A stretch of 64,000 bases of DNA from Methylophilus sp. Leaf416 (GCF_001424665.1 NZ_LMQS01000003.1:125691-189690); one strand, 5' to 3'. Shown: positions 36,606-45,522, counted from the first letter of the stretch. Notes: generated by a model from the sequence alone, not told the origin. Numbers and translations: made by a program.

Positions 36606-36641
36606 CAAAACGGGAAAAGCTTTTTGGACTCTTCCCGTTTC
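36606..36641 (-). terminator. Hairpin between dapB and carA (terminator or carAB attenuator)
   Basis: On the minus strand AAACGGGAA / TTCCCGTTT (36640-36632 and 36615-36607) encloses a 16-base loop and is followed by TTTTGC. It ends about 90 bases before the carA GTG. The T run is short, so it may be a weak terminator of dapB or part of an attenuation leader. Nothing else is seen in the 134-base gap 36609-36742. Confidence 0.55.
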
Positions 36642-36742
36642 AGAATTGCAGCATTATAGCCTATTAAGACCACTCACTCAAGAGCAGCTAGATATGTAAA
36701 TTACTTAGTTTTGCTAAAACCTGCCTGACATCACCGCAAAAT

Positions 36743-37546
36743 CTATTTAGCAAAACCGAGTACATCGCGCATATCAAACAAGCCGCTCGGCTTATCTGCC
36801 AGAAATTTGGCAGCACGCAATGCGCCTTGCGCAAAGGTAGCACGGCTGGAAGCTTTATGGGTTAACTCTACCCGCTCTCCCGTACCCGCCAGCACAACTG
36901 TGTGGTCGCCCACCACATCGCCACCACGCAGGGTAGCAAAGCCAATGGTGCCGGCTTCACGTTCGCCAGTCACACCTTCACGTGCGTAGACCGCACAATC
37001 TTTCAATGCTTTATCAATCCCCTTGGCAGCTGCTTCACCTAAGCGCAACGCGGTTCCGGATGGCGCATCTACTTTGTGACGGTGATGCATTTCAACCACT
37101 TCAATATCGTAACCATCATTCAATACGCGTGCCGCCTGCTCAACCAGATTAATCAGCAAGGTCACGCCCACACTCATATTCGGGGCAAACACAATACCTG
37201 TCTGCTGCGCCGCATGTTCAATCGCTGTTTTTTCAGTCTCGTTGAAACCGGTTGTGCCAATCACCAACTTAACCTTGGCTTGCTGGCAAGCTTGCAAATA
37301 TTGCAGACTGGCTTCAGGCCGGGTGAAATCAACCAGCACGTCTGCACCTTGCAAGGCCGCAGAAATATCTGAAGTAATGTTTACACCGCTGACTTTACCA
37401 AATTGCTCACCAGCATCACGGCCTATCATTCCACTGCCAGCTCTATCCAATGCAGCATGCAATTGCAAACTACTATCGGAAAACACACCATCCAGCAGGG
37501 CATGCCCCATACGGCCTGACACGCCTGCAATCACTACTTTTAACAT
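36743..37546 (-). CDS. dapB: 4-hydroxy-tetrahydrodipicolinate reductase
   Basis: DapB reduces the cyclic intermediate of lysine and diaminopimelate synthesis. The 267-residue protein has the NAD(P)-binding GVSGRMG at 8-14, IGTTGFNETE, and EMHHRHKVDAPSGTALRLGE, whose His-His-x-x-Lys and DAPSGTA segments bind the substrate. It follows the bamE fusion by 39 bases and precedes carA, the usual dapB-carAB order. Confidence 0.96.
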   Translation of the reverse strand: MLKVVIAGVSGRMGHALLDGVFSDSSLQLHAALDRAGSGMIGRDAGEQFGKVSGVNITSDISAALQGADVLVDFTRPEASLQYLQACQQAKVKLVIGTTGFNETEKTAIEHAAQQTGIVFAPNMSVGVTLLINLVEQAARVLNDGYDIEVVEMHHRHKVDAPSGTALRLGEAAAKGIDKALKDCAVYAREGVTGEREAGTIGFATLRGGDVVGDHTVVLAGTGERVELTHKASSRATFAQGALRAAKFLADKPSGLFDMRDVLGFAK

Positions 37547-37585
37547 AACTCGCTCAATACATTCTTAAAATTACACGGGGTTTCT

Positions 37586-39967
37586 TTAAAACCCGATTTG
37601 TTCAGCCGCAGGCTCTGACTGCTCCGGGCTGTTTTCAGGCGTTATCACCTGTTGCTTAGCGGTCGGCAACTCAGTGGCAGAAGTAGCAGTTTCACGTACG
37701 ATTAACCATGTCTGTGTTGCAGGGTCCAGTTTAAACTCCAGCTTTTTAACCATCACATCACGGTAAGCCTTGGCTGAATACTTCTGGTTAAAGGTGGCCA
37801 CTGCGCTATCGCCGTTACGCTCAACGTTCACCGCATCAACTTCCAGGCTAATATTGCCTTGAGTTGGGGCGAGACGTTTTTTACGCTGTGCTTCCCATGC
37901 ACTCTTGCTAGGCAATCCTTCAGGTTTAAAATCTGGAGAGTAGGCTGCCAGATAGGCTTTAATGTTTTTGGTGCGCCAGGCTTGTGCCCAGGTTTCAATC
38001 GCGGCTTCAACAGTTGGCTCGGTTGCAACAGGAATTTCCACTTTTGCAGCGGTAGCGGCAGGGACTGCCACCTCTGCCTTGTTAGGCAAGGCTACCACTT
38101 CAGGTACTGGAGAAGACCCTATTGCTGCAGTACGCTCACGTGTAATTAACCAGCGTTTTTGAGCCGGCTCATAACGCAATTCCAGCGTTTTCAACAGTTC
38201 GTCCTTGTAAGTTTTAGCAGCATATTTCTGCTCAAACTGTACAACGGCTTCACCGCCATCACGCTGTACCTGCAAGTTATTCAACACCAGGGTGATTTCG
38301 CCTTGTTTGGAAGAAAGACGTTGTCTGCGTTGCGCCTCCCAAACTTTCCTGCTTGCAATACCATCAGGCACAAACTCTGGCGCATAAGCTGCAAAATAGG
38401 CATTCACATCTTTGCTTCTCCAAGCTTGCGCCCAGGCCGCCACAGATTGATTGACACCAGCATCGCTAGTGGCTGATGCCTGTGCAGTTGGTTCTGCAAC
38501 CGGTACGGCGGCCTGTTTAACAACCGGGGGCTTAGCTTCGGTTGCCGCTTCAGCTGCAGCAGCTATGGCTGCCGGTGGAATATTCTGCTTAGCAACAGGC
38601 TTAGGCGGTGGTGGCGGCAATTCTGGCTCAGGCTCTGGTTCCGGCAATTGCTCAGCGATAAACGTAGGGTTTGATTCATCAGTTACCTTGGGTGCAACGC
38701 CTTTTTCTGTCACTTGGTGCGCTTGCGCATCAATAGCCGGTGCGTTGGCTTCAGCCATATTGCCCTTTATCATCTCCCCTTCAGTCGGGATGACTTGCTC
38801 TACATATTCCCCTTCAGGGATATAAGGGATCACCTCGTCATCGTCGGGCGAGGTTGGCTGTGTTTTGACGATTGTTGGCTCATTCTTTTTAGTCGCAGGG
38901 GCTTGCGTGACTGATGGCTTGGTCGCGGCAGGCTTGGTTTCAACTTTTTTAGTCTCTGTAGATTTTGAAGGAGCATTCTTGGCCACTGCAACTACCGCGG
39001 GGGTAGCAATTGCAGCCGATGTCACTGGCGCCACTACACTTTTGCCAGCTGCTGAAGGCGGAGAAGCTTTCACAGGCGGAGGCAATACTGGCTCAGGCTC
39101 AGCTACGGCAGGCGCAGCCACTGCCTCTTGCTCAAACACCGGCGGTGGCTCAACTACTTCAGAAGGTTTAGGTGCCACCCCTTTTTCGGTCACGGCATGT
39201 GCGCTAGCATCTGCCACCTGGTTAGCAGAAGCATCCAGATTACCTTTCGCCATATCTTGCGGGGTAGGTGCTGCGGAATACTCACCTTCAGGAATGTATG
39301 GCACAACTTCATTGTCAGCAGCATTGACAGCTTGAGGTTCTGGTACTTTGGCTACTTCAGGCGTTTTAGGTACTTCAGCAGCTTTTGCGGTCGCAGGCAC
39401 TTCAGGTGTAGTAGTCAACTGGGACTTTGGTTGATCTGCATTGGATGGCTGTGGCTCATTTGCAGAATTTTTATCAGACTCAGCAGTTGCTGCGCCAGCA
39501 ACTGCTCCTGTAGCAGCGGCACCAGCCGCCTCATCGCTTTTCCAGAATTTGAGTTTATCTGACCAGCTTTGATCTTGCGCCTCGGCCACTTTTTGTTTAG
39601 GTGTTTCGGCAATCGTTTTGATTTCCGGATTTTCTGCGGATGGAATGACATCTCCACGTACAGTTACTAAACTATCTTTATCAAAGTCGAGAATCACCCT
39701 GCGCTTTTCCACCACTGCACCTTGCTTGCGCAACTCGTAGAAATAATCCCAGCGGTTATCACGGAAACTATCTACAACTAGTGGTGTCCCCATGATGTAG
39801 CGCACTTGCGAGCGCGTCATACCCGGGCGTAACTGCAATAGCATTTTCGATGTAACGACATTCCCCTGTTGCACTTCCATCTTGAAAGGCTTCATGGATG
39901 GAAGCTTTGCACCACACCCACTCCCAAGAGATGCTACAACCAACACAAAAAAGATAGAATTACGCAT
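37586..39967 (-). CDS. BamE-domain lipoprotein with long linkers and two NTF2-like domains
   Basis: From ATG 39967 (alternative GTG 39976) the product is 793 residues, about seven times a normal BamE. A signal peptide ends in GSGC (Cys about 18), so it is a lipoprotein. BamE/SmpA sequence spans about 25-112 (QLRPGMTRSQVRYIMGTP, WDYFYELR). Then comes about 390 residues of Ala/Pro/Glu/Lys-rich linker containing two copies of a module beginning PYIPEGEY and ending VTEKGVAPK (about 222-268 and 388-428). The C-terminus has two NTF2-like repeats (about 506-613 and 652-759), each with WAQAWR, AAY.P.F, WEAQR and QKY.AK, like the C-terminal domain of Cds6/YkuD-associated proteins. BamE normally helps insert outer-membrane proteins, but such a fusion is unusual. 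It is divergent from fur, and dapB follows. Confidence 0.85.
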   Translation of the reverse strand: MRNSIFFVLVVASLGSGCGAKLPSMKPFKMEVQQGNVVTSKMLLQLRPGMTRSQVRYIMGTPLVVDSFRDNRWDYFYELRKQGAVVEKRRVILDFDKDSLVTVRGDVIPSAENPEIKTIAETPKQKVAEAQDQSWSDKLKFWKSDEAAGAAATGAVAGAATAESDKNSANEPQPSNADQPKSQLTTTPEVPATAKAAEVPKTPEVAKVPEPQAVNAADNEVVPYIPEGEYSAAPTPQDMAKGNLDASANQVADASAHAVTEKGVAPKPSEVVEPPPVFEQEAVAAPAVAEPEPVLPPPVKASPPSAAGKSVVAPVTSAAIATPAVVAVAKNAPSKSTETKKVETKPAATKPSVTQAPATKKNEPTIVKTQPTSPDDDEVIPYIPEGEYVEQVIPTEGEMIKGNMAEANAPAIDAQAHQVTEKGVAPKVTDESNPTFIAEQLPEPEPEPELPPPPPKPVAKQNIPPAAIAAAAEAATEAKPPVVKQAAVPVAEPTAQASATSDAGVNQSVAAWAQAWRSKDVNAYFAAYAPEFVPDGIASRKVWEAQRRQRLSSKQGEITLVLNNLQVQRDGGEAVVQFEQKYAAKTYKDELLKTLELRYEPAQKRWLITRERTAAIGSSPVPEVVALPNKAEVAVPAATAAKVEIPVATEPTVEAAIETWAQAWRTKNIKAYLAAYSPDFKPEGLPSKSAWEAQRKKRLAPTQGNISLEVDAVNVERNGDSAVATFNQKYSAKAYRDVMVKKLEFKLDPATQTWLIVRETATSATELPTAKQQVITPENSPEQSEPAAEQIGF

Positions 39968-40066
39968 TGGATTCACTTTATAATCGGTATATTGAACACA
40001 AACATTAATATACCACGTAGTTTCGCAATCAAATATGCCGGACTACACAACAATGGACAAAACACT

Positions 40067-40486
40067 ATGCATGACTCAAAAGATCTCAAAAATGCCGGCT
40101 TGAAAGCAACTCTGCCACGCTTGAAAATCCTGGAATTGTTTGAGCGTAGTCAACAGCGTCACTTGTCCGCTGAAGATATTTATAAGGTCATGATTGGTAA
40201 CGGCGAAGATGTGGGTTTGGCAACCGTCTACCGGGTATTAACCCAATTTGAACAAGCCGGCTTGCTGGTGCGCCATCATTTTGAAAGCGGCAAAGCGGTA
40301 TTCGAATTAAACGAAGGTAGCCACCATGATCATATTGTCTGTATCAAATGCGGCCGCGTTGAAGAGTTTTATGACGAAGAAATCGAAAAAAGGCAGAAGG
40401 ATGCTGCACAAAAATATGGTTTCACCATGCAGGATCACTCACTGACTATTTACGGTGTCTGCAAAGACCAGCCTTGTAACGAATAA
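40067..40486 (+). CDS. fur: Ferric uptake regulator
   Basis: Fur is an Fe(II)-dependent repressor of iron-uptake genes. From ATG 40067 the product is 139 residues; the frame extends 66 residues further upstream across the bamE promoter but has no Fur similarity there. A winged-helix DNA-binding domain (LATVYRVLTQFEQAGL) is followed by the metal-binding GSHHDHIVCIKCGRVEEF (about 84-101), and a CKDQPC pair at the end may bind structural zinc. It is divergent from the BamE fusion, the common fur-bamE arrangement. The promoter region is AT-rich but I see no convincing Fur box. Confidence 0.95.
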   Translation: MHDSKDLKNAGLKATLPRLKILELFERSQQRHLSAEDIYKVMIGNGEDVGLATVYRVLTQFEQAGLLVRHHFESGKAVFELNEGSHHDHIVCIKCGRVEEFYDEEIEKRQKDAAQKYGFTMQDHSLTIYGVCKDQPCNE

Positions 40487-40495
40487 TTAGTTAAG

Positions 40496-40530
40496 GGGTT
40501 GGCATCTCCTCAATATGCTAACCCGGTTTT
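40496..40530 (+). terminator. Probable terminator after fur
   Basis: GGGTTGGCAT / ATGCTAACCC (40496-40505 and 40515-40524, one mismatch or G:U) is followed by GGTTTT. The T run is short. Confidence 0.5.
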
Positions 40531-40557
40531 CAACCTAGCAGAATTTCTTCCCAGACT

Positions 40558-41073
40558 TTGTCTGACCTCTCAGCCAGCCATCATTCAGTTGGTTTTCCAC
40601 CTATCCTCGGTGAGCATCCGGATATTCTGATATTGGGTTCGTTACCGGGCATCGCTTCCATCACACAACAGCAATACTACGCGCATAGACAAAATGCATT
40701 CTGGCGCGTGCTGGAAGCGCTGTTTCAAATTCCTGCCAACGTAGATTATGCGACACGTTGCGAACAGGCAAAAGCAGCAAAACTGGCAATCTGGGATGTG
40801 TGCCACTCAGCTTATCGCCCCGGCAGTCTGGACAGCGCCATCACACAAAATACTGTGGTTGCAAATGATATAAATGGCTTACTGAAAGAACATCCATCCT
40901 TAAAACTGGTGGCCTTCAATGGTAATGCAGCCGCTAGTTTATTCAAGAAACATATACAGCTGTCACGACCGGTCGCGACTGTCATTCTGCCATCCACGAG
41001 CCCGGCAAACGCCGGAATTCCTTATGCTACAAAGCTGGAAAAATGGTCACAAATACTGGCGTTTCGGGATTAA
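40558..41073 (+). CDS. DNA-deoxyinosine glycosylase (uracil-DNA glycosylase superfamily)
   Basis: The 171-residue protein matches the family-6 hypoxanthine/deoxyinosine DNA glycosylases: DILILGSLPGIASI (motif 1, about 23-36, with the GSLPG loop), YYAHRQNAFWRVLE, LAIWDVCHSAYRPGSLD and, near the end, the motif-2-like LPSTSPANAG. These enzymes excise deaminated bases from DNA. No ATG is in frame; the TTG at 40558 is the only upstream start before a stop at 40519, so the true start may be a later codon. It ends inside the last codons of the convergent VOC gene (4-base overlap). Confidence 0.8.
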   Translation: MSDLSASHHSVGFPPILGEHPDILILGSLPGIASITQQQYYAHRQNAFWRVLEALFQIPANVDYATRCEQAKAAKLAIWDVCHSAYRPGSLDSAITQNTVVANDINGLLKEHPSLKLVAFNGNAAASLFKKHIQLSRPVATVILPSTSPANAGIPYATKLEKWSQILAFRD

Positions 41074-41450
41074 ACAGTTGAGTTATTCCTGAAAGCGCGG
41101 CTAGAAATGCTGATTGAATTGTTATCCGGATCTTTGGTATTGGCAAACTGGTAGCCGTAAGCTTGATGGATAGTGCCAAACGCCAGGCCTTGCGCTTGTG
41201 CAGCGAGCACAAATGCTGCGATATCCTCTACATCAAAAGATAGTTTTACGCCGGCCTGTCCAAGCTTGACCGATTTGGCAGCCTGGTGCACCAGAATATT
41301 GATACCGCCCTGACTGGCCTTTAACTCGACCAGACCTTCTGTGATTGCACCTGTCGTTTCAAACCCGAAATAGTGGCTGTAAAAAGCAACCGTTTTATGG
41401 ATATTACGCGCGTAAATAATGATGGTAGTTAATACAGCCGGCATAGTCAT
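41070..41450 (-). CDS. VOC family (glyoxalase/bleomycin resistance fold) protein
   Basis: The 126-residue protein shows the vicinal oxygen chelate pattern: an N-terminal IIIYARNIHKTVAFYSHYFGFE, where the position of a metal-binding His or Gln differs from canonical dioxygenases, then GGINILVHQAA and a C-terminal YGYQFANTKDPDNNSISI, whose Asp-Pro-Asp-x-Asn is typical of the family. The ligand or reaction is unknown; such proteins include lactoylglutathione lyase, dioxygenases and antibiotic binders. It overlaps the glycosylase gene tail by four bases. Confidence 0.75.
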   Translation of the reverse strand: MTMPAVLTTIIIYARNIHKTVAFYSHYFGFETTGAITEGLVELKASQGGINILVHQAAKSVKLGQAGVKLSFDVEDIAAFVLAAQAQGLAFGTIHQAYGYQFANTKDPDNNSISISSRAFRNNSTV

Positions 41451-41507
41451 GATTTTTCAAAGGAAAACAACTAGCTTAAGTTTAAAAACCACAAGCAGCG
41501 CCTGGCA

Positions 41508-43169
41508 TTAATGCGTCGCCAGCTTCAACATTTCCCGTGCATGATTACGGGTAGCTTCAGTAAGCTGCAAACCACCTATCATGCGGGCTATTTCCTCTAC
41601 ACGCTCATCGGCAGCCAAACCTCGAATGTGGCTCAGCGTAGCACCATTATGTTCTGACTTGCTCACTTGCAAATGTTGCTGCGCTTGCGCGGCAACTTGC
41701 GCCAGATGGGTAATCACCAGCACTTGCCGTTGCTGGCCTAATTGATTGAGTAGGCGCCCAACCACTTCAGCCACCCCGCCACCGATACCGACATCCACCT
41801 CGTCAAAAATCATGCACGGTACGCTACCTAACGAGGCAGTCGTTACTTGCAAAGCCAGACTAATACGCGACAATTCACCGCCCGAAGCTACTTTATTCAA
41901 AGGTCTTGGCTCGACACCGGCATGCCCGGCGACCAGGAACTCGACTTGCTCCATGCCATAAGCGGCTGCCTCGCATGGCATCAGCGAGATGGCGAATTTT
42001 CCGCCTTTGAGTGACAGCGTTTGCATTTCTTCTGTGATGGTTTGTGCCAGTTTTTTGGCAGCTTGCTGGCGTTGCGTTGAAAGTTGTCCTGCGGCTTGCT
42101 GATATCCTTGCCAGGCGCTTTGCACCTGCTTGGCTAACGCACCATCGTCGGCAAACCCTTCGAGTTCTTGCATACGAATCAATTGCTGAGCCAGTAATTC
42201 AGGCAACTCTTCCGGTTTCACGCGATACTTGCGGGCTGCGCCGTGAATATCCTGGATGCGCGCTTCGATTTCCGCTAACTTTTCCGGATCAAGTTCACTT
42301 TTTTGCAAATGGCGGTTAAGCTCACGACTGGCTTCCTCCAGCTGAATCACGGAAGAATCCAGGATTTCCGCGATTGGCTGCAACCCGGCATCCATCGCTT
42401 GCAGCTCGCTAAGTTTGGCTTGCACTTGTGCGAGCAGCTCAAGTGCATTCACTTCGCCATCTTCACTCATCCATTGTAAACAGCTTTCCATGCCACTGAG
42501 CAAACTGGCACCATTACTCAGGCGCACATGCTCCTGTTGCAGCGTTTGCCATTCTTCAACTGCGAATGCTAATTGTTTGAGTTCACGAGTGCTATCGCGC
42601 AGTTCGGCCAACTCATCGGCAAACTGGCTGGCGTTTTCTTCATAGGTCAATTGTTGCTGATGCAATTGTGACCAGGCTTTAAATAATTGACTCACCTCTT
42701 TTGCCAGCGGAGTCGCCTGCGCATACGCATCCAGAATCTCGCGCTGGGTAGCCACTTTCAATAAAGAGTGGTGGGCATTCTGGCTGTAGATATCAATCAA
42801 GGTTTCGCCAATATCCCGCAATTGCCCTACTGTGGCAGACACGCCATTAATAAAAGCACGGCTGCGGCCGTCAGCATAAATGACGCGTCGCAACACTAAC
42901 GTATCGTCGAGCTCGATTTCCTGCGCCTGAAGCCAGTCTTGGGCTGCCTGATTGTGAGAGATATCAAAGGTAGTGGAGATCTCGGCTTTATCATGGCCTT
43001 TGCGGGTGACATCACCTTCATTGCGGGCGCCCAAACTGAGCGAAAGCGCATCAATCAGGATGGATTTACCGGCACCGGTTTCCCCGGTCAATGCGGTGTA
43101 GCCTGCCGAAAACTCAAGTTCCAGCGACTCAACAATCACAAAATCACGAATAGAAAGGGCTTGTAACAT
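41508..43169 (-). CDS. recN: DNA repair protein RecN
   Basis: RecN is an SMC-like ATPase that tethers broken DNA ends. The 553-residue protein has the Walker A GETGAGKS (about 29-36) in an N-terminal head, a long coiled-coil middle (ETLDELRDS to about 350), and in the C-terminal head the ABC signature LSRISLALQ and Walker B MIFDEVDVGIGG. The length is typical (550). nadK lies 19 bases upstream, so recN is the second gene of a nadK-recN operon. Confidence 0.95.
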   Translation of the reverse strand: MLQALSIRDFVIVESLELEFSAGYTALTGETGAGKSILIDALSLSLGARNEGDVTRKGHDKAEISTTFDISHNQAAQDWLQAQEIELDDTLVLRRVIYADGRSRAFINGVSATVGQLRDIGETLIDIYSQNAHHSLLKVATQREILDAYAQATPLAKEVSQLFKAWSQLHQQQLTYEENASQFADELAELRDSTRELKQLAFAVEEWQTLQQEHVRLSNGASLLSGMESCLQWMSEDGEVNALELLAQVQAKLSELQAMDAGLQPIAEILDSSVIQLEEASRELNRHLQKSELDPEKLAEIEARIQDIHGAARKYRVKPEELPELLAQQLIRMQELEGFADDGALAKQVQSAWQGYQQAAGQLSTQRQQAAKKLAQTITEEMQTLSLKGGKFAISLMPCEAAAYGMEQVEFLVAGHAGVEPRPLNKVASGGELSRISLALQVTTASLGSVPCMIFDEVDVGIGGGVAEVVGRLLNQLGQQRQVLVITHLAQVAAQAQQHLQVSKSEHNGATLSHIRGLAADERVEEIARMIGGLQLTEATRNHAREMLKLATH

Positions 43170-43188
43170 ATATTTTTGAAGACTGGTT

Positions 43189-44058
43189 TTAGCCCCAATT
43201 TAGTTTGTTACGCAACATGTCGAAGTAACAGTAAGTTTTAGGGTGTACTAATTGGATTTCTTGCTCGGCACGCGCGATACGGATGTGGTCGCCTTCAAGT
43301 AATGCATGCTGACCTTGACCATCGAAACTGATCTGTGCATCACCGGTATTCACCATAATCACCTCAATTACACTATCCGCAGGGACAGTAATCGGCCGGT
43401 TACTGAGCGTGTGCGGACTAATCGGCACAATTGAAATCGCATGCAGGTCGGGGTGCATGATAGGCCCACCTGCGGATAGCCCATAAGCAGTGGTACCCGT
43501 AGGTGTCGCCAGAATCAGGCCATCAGCCCGTTGGCGCGAGACAAACTTTCCATCTACATGCACTTCCAGCTCGATCAGGCGAAATGCACTTTTAATCACG
43601 ACATCATTTAACGCAACGGTCTGTTGCAATCGGGTATTTGCACGCGACACCTCAGATTGCAGCAGCATGCGCGACTCAAGCTGGTACTCCCCCTGCAGAA
43701 TTTTATCAATTTCGCCCAGCATATTGTCAGTTTGCAAATCAGTAAGGAAACCCAGGCGACCACGGTTGATACCAATCAAAGGTACATTGGTTTTGCGTAG
43801 TGAGCGCGCCACACTCAACATCGTGCCGTCACCGCCCATTACCACTACCAAATCCGCTTTGTTGCCGATATTTTCCAGGCTCGCCAGCTGAAAACCTTCA
43901 TATTTTACATAACGGGCGGTTTGTTCTTCTACACAGACATGCAGTTCCTGAGACAAGAGATGCTGAACCAAACGCGTCAAGTCATCACACATGTGTTGCA
44001 GTGCTGACTCATCCATGTATTTGCCGACAATGGCAACCGAGCGAAAGTAAGGAAGCAT
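43189..44058 (-). CDS. nadK: NAD kinase
   Basis: NadK phosphorylates NAD to NADP. From ATG 44058 the product is 289 residues, as expected (E. coli 292); the frame is open to 44097 but those residues are not conserved. It has the GGDGTML nucleotide-binding motif (about 69-75, LVVVMGGDGTMLSVA), the NDVVIK element and the glycine-rich loop PTGTTAYGLSAGGPI. It is divergent from hrcA across about 100 bases and upstream of recN, an order shared with many betaproteobacteria. Confidence 0.95.
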   Translation of the reverse strand: MLPYFRSVAIVGKYMDESALQHMCDDLTRLVQHLLSQELHVCVEEQTARYVKYEGFQLASLENIGNKADLVVVMGGDGTMLSVARSLRKTNVPLIGINRGRLGFLTDLQTDNMLGEIDKILQGEYQLESRMLLQSEVSRANTRLQQTVALNDVVIKSAFRLIELEVHVDGKFVSRQRADGLILATPTGTTAYGLSAGGPIMHPDLHAISIVPISPHTLSNRPITVPADSVIEVIMVNTGDAQISFDGQGQHALLEGDHIRIARAEQEIQLVHPKTYCYFDMLRNKLNWG

Positions 44059-44160
44059 GCGCGCATTAAAGCACAGAAGCCCTGAACTGAAAAGCACAGG
44101 GGGCTGTTATCCTGAGCATAAATCGGGCAAAATCCCCCTATGTTATTAAGGCTGTAAAAA

Positions 44161-45177
44161 TTGGATAAACGCGCGCAAATTTTACTTAAAACCCTGGTCG
44201 AGCATTATATTAGTGCCGGTCAACCGATAGGTTCACGCACTTTGTTGCAACATTCCGGCTTGGATGTCAGCCCTGCTACTATCCGCAATGTCATGAGTGA
44301 TCTGGAACAACTGGGTTTTATTGCCAGTCCGCATACTTCTTCAGGCAGAGTCCCGACCAAAAAGGGTTACCGGCTGTTTGTTGACTCATTAATGACTGTA
44401 CAACCGCTGGATAACCAGTCTGTCGCGCAACTCAAAACCGGGCTTTCCTCCCCCAATCAGCAGGAACTGATCAGTAGTGCGGCAGATATGCTGTCGCAAC
44501 TGACGCAATTTGCCGGGCTGGTCATGACGCCCAAGCGCGTACGCAATGTGCTCAAGCATATGGAATTCCTGCATCTGAGTGAAAAGAAAATCCTGGTGAT
44601 ATTAGTTACTGAGGATGGTCAGGTACAAAACCGTATTCTGATGGCCGAGAAGACATTTAGTGCCAGCGAACTGATAGCTGCCAGCAATTATGTTAACAGT
44701 CATTGCCAGGGATTAACACTGGATGAATTGCAGCATAAGTTAAAGCAAGAACTACAACAGATGCAGGCCGATATTAACCGGCTCATGTCTGCCGCGCTAG
44801 ATGCTGCTGGTCAACCTGAACAATCCGCCAAAGAAACTGTAGTCATTTCAGGCGAGCGCAACTTATTGCAGGTAGATGAGCTTTCTACTAATGTCACCAG
44901 CCTGCGTAAACTTTTTGAAATTTTTGAGCGCCGCACGGCACTCATGCAATTGCTGGACCACAGTCAACGTGCCGACGGTATCCAGATTTTTATCGGAGGC
45001 GAAAGCGGTTATCTGCCTCTGGATGAATGTAGCCTGATCACTGCTCCCTATGAGGCGGATGGACAGGTCGTCGGGACACTTGGTGTGATCGGCCCTACAC
45101 GAATGGCTTACGAACGCATTATTCCGATTGTCGATATCACTGCTAAACTTCTTTCAAACGCGCTATCCAATCAATAG
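44161..45177 (+). CDS. hrcA: Heat-inducible transcription repressor HrcA
   Basis: HrcA represses groE and dnaK operons by binding CIRCE. The 338-residue protein has an N-terminal winged helix (RAQILLKTLVEHYISAGQPIGSRTLL, VSPATIRNVMSDLEQLG) and C-terminal LGVIGPTRMAYERIIPIVD, a reliable signature. The start is TTG at 44161, with AAGG 12 bases upstream; no ATG fits, and many HrcA proteins begin with Leu/Met-Asp-Lys-Arg or similar here. Divergent from nadK. No CIRCE palindrome (TTAGCACTC-N9-GAGTGCTAA) occurs in its upstream region or elsewhere that I could see. Confidence 0.93.
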   Translation: MDKRAQILLKTLVEHYISAGQPIGSRTLLQHSGLDVSPATIRNVMSDLEQLGFIASPHTSSGRVPTKKGYRLFVDSLMTVQPLDNQSVAQLKTGLSSPNQQELISSAADMLSQLTQFAGLVMTPKRVRNVLKHMEFLHLSEKKILVILVTEDGQVQNRILMAEKTFSASELIAASNYVNSHCQGLTLDELQHKLKQELQQMQADINRLMSAALDAAGQPEQSAKETVVISGERNLLQVDELSTNVTSLRKLFEIFERRTALMQLLDHSQRADGIQIFIGGESGYLPLDECSLITAPYEADGQVVGTLGVIGPTRMAYERIIPIVDITAKLLSNALSNQ

Positions 45178-45312
45178 TTTTTTATAACTTTACAAATTTT
45201 TCTCAAATGTCTGAATCGTCCGACAGGACAATCAGTTCCATACCTCTTAGCATCCGCTAAATTAGTTTTCATAATTCATCCATCTTCAATTTGTGTCCAA
45301 TGAGGTGGTTAA

Positions 45313-45522
45313 ATGAAAAAGCCATTAGTTTGTTCCTTATTTTTAGTAATTGCACTGGGTACTTCAGGCTGTGGTTCTATGAGTTCACGTGGCAAAAGTA
45401 CCGCTATTGGTGCAGGCATAGGCGCAGTGGGCGGCGCTGTGCTTACCGGCGGTAGTGCAATTGGCACTGTGGGTGGCGCTGCAGTGGGTGGTGTAGTTGG
45501 TAATCAAATTAATAAAAAGTAA
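45313..45522 (+). CDS. Small glycine-zipper lipoprotein, OsmB-like
   Basis: A 69-residue lipoprotein: lipobox-like GTSGC (Cys about residue 20), followed almost entirely by a glycine-zipper of GAGIGAVGGAV, GGSAIGTVGGAAVGG and GVVGNQINKK, two helices with GxxxG periodicity. This matches OsmB/17-kDa antigen/glycine-zipper 2TM lipoproteins, which sit in the outer membrane; OsmB is osmotically inducible but the role is unclear. The start has GAGGTGG a few bases before the ATG. It is probably a single-gene unit. The 150-base gap after it has a GACTCA/TGAGTC short repeat but no terminator. Confidence 0.78.
   Translation: MKKPLVCSLFLVIALGTSGCGSMSSRGKSTAIGAGIGAVGGAVLTGGSAIGTVGGAAVGGVVGNQINKK

Noticed and set aside
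36516-36608. Longer carA starting at ATG 36608
   Set aside because: The extra 31 residues do not match CarA, while GTG 36515 has an ideal AAGGAG spacing and gives the standard 385 residues. I keep the open leader as a finding only.
37566-37590. Hairpin CGGGTTT/AAACCCCG after the bamE fusion
   Set aside because: The stem is short and no proper T run follows on the minus strand, so I do not list it as a terminator.
45178-45312. Possible CIRCE or heat-shock elements after hrcA
   Set aside because: No TTAGCACTC-N9-GAGTGCTAA or close variant was found; only a short GTCC-GACA-GGAC hairpin is present.
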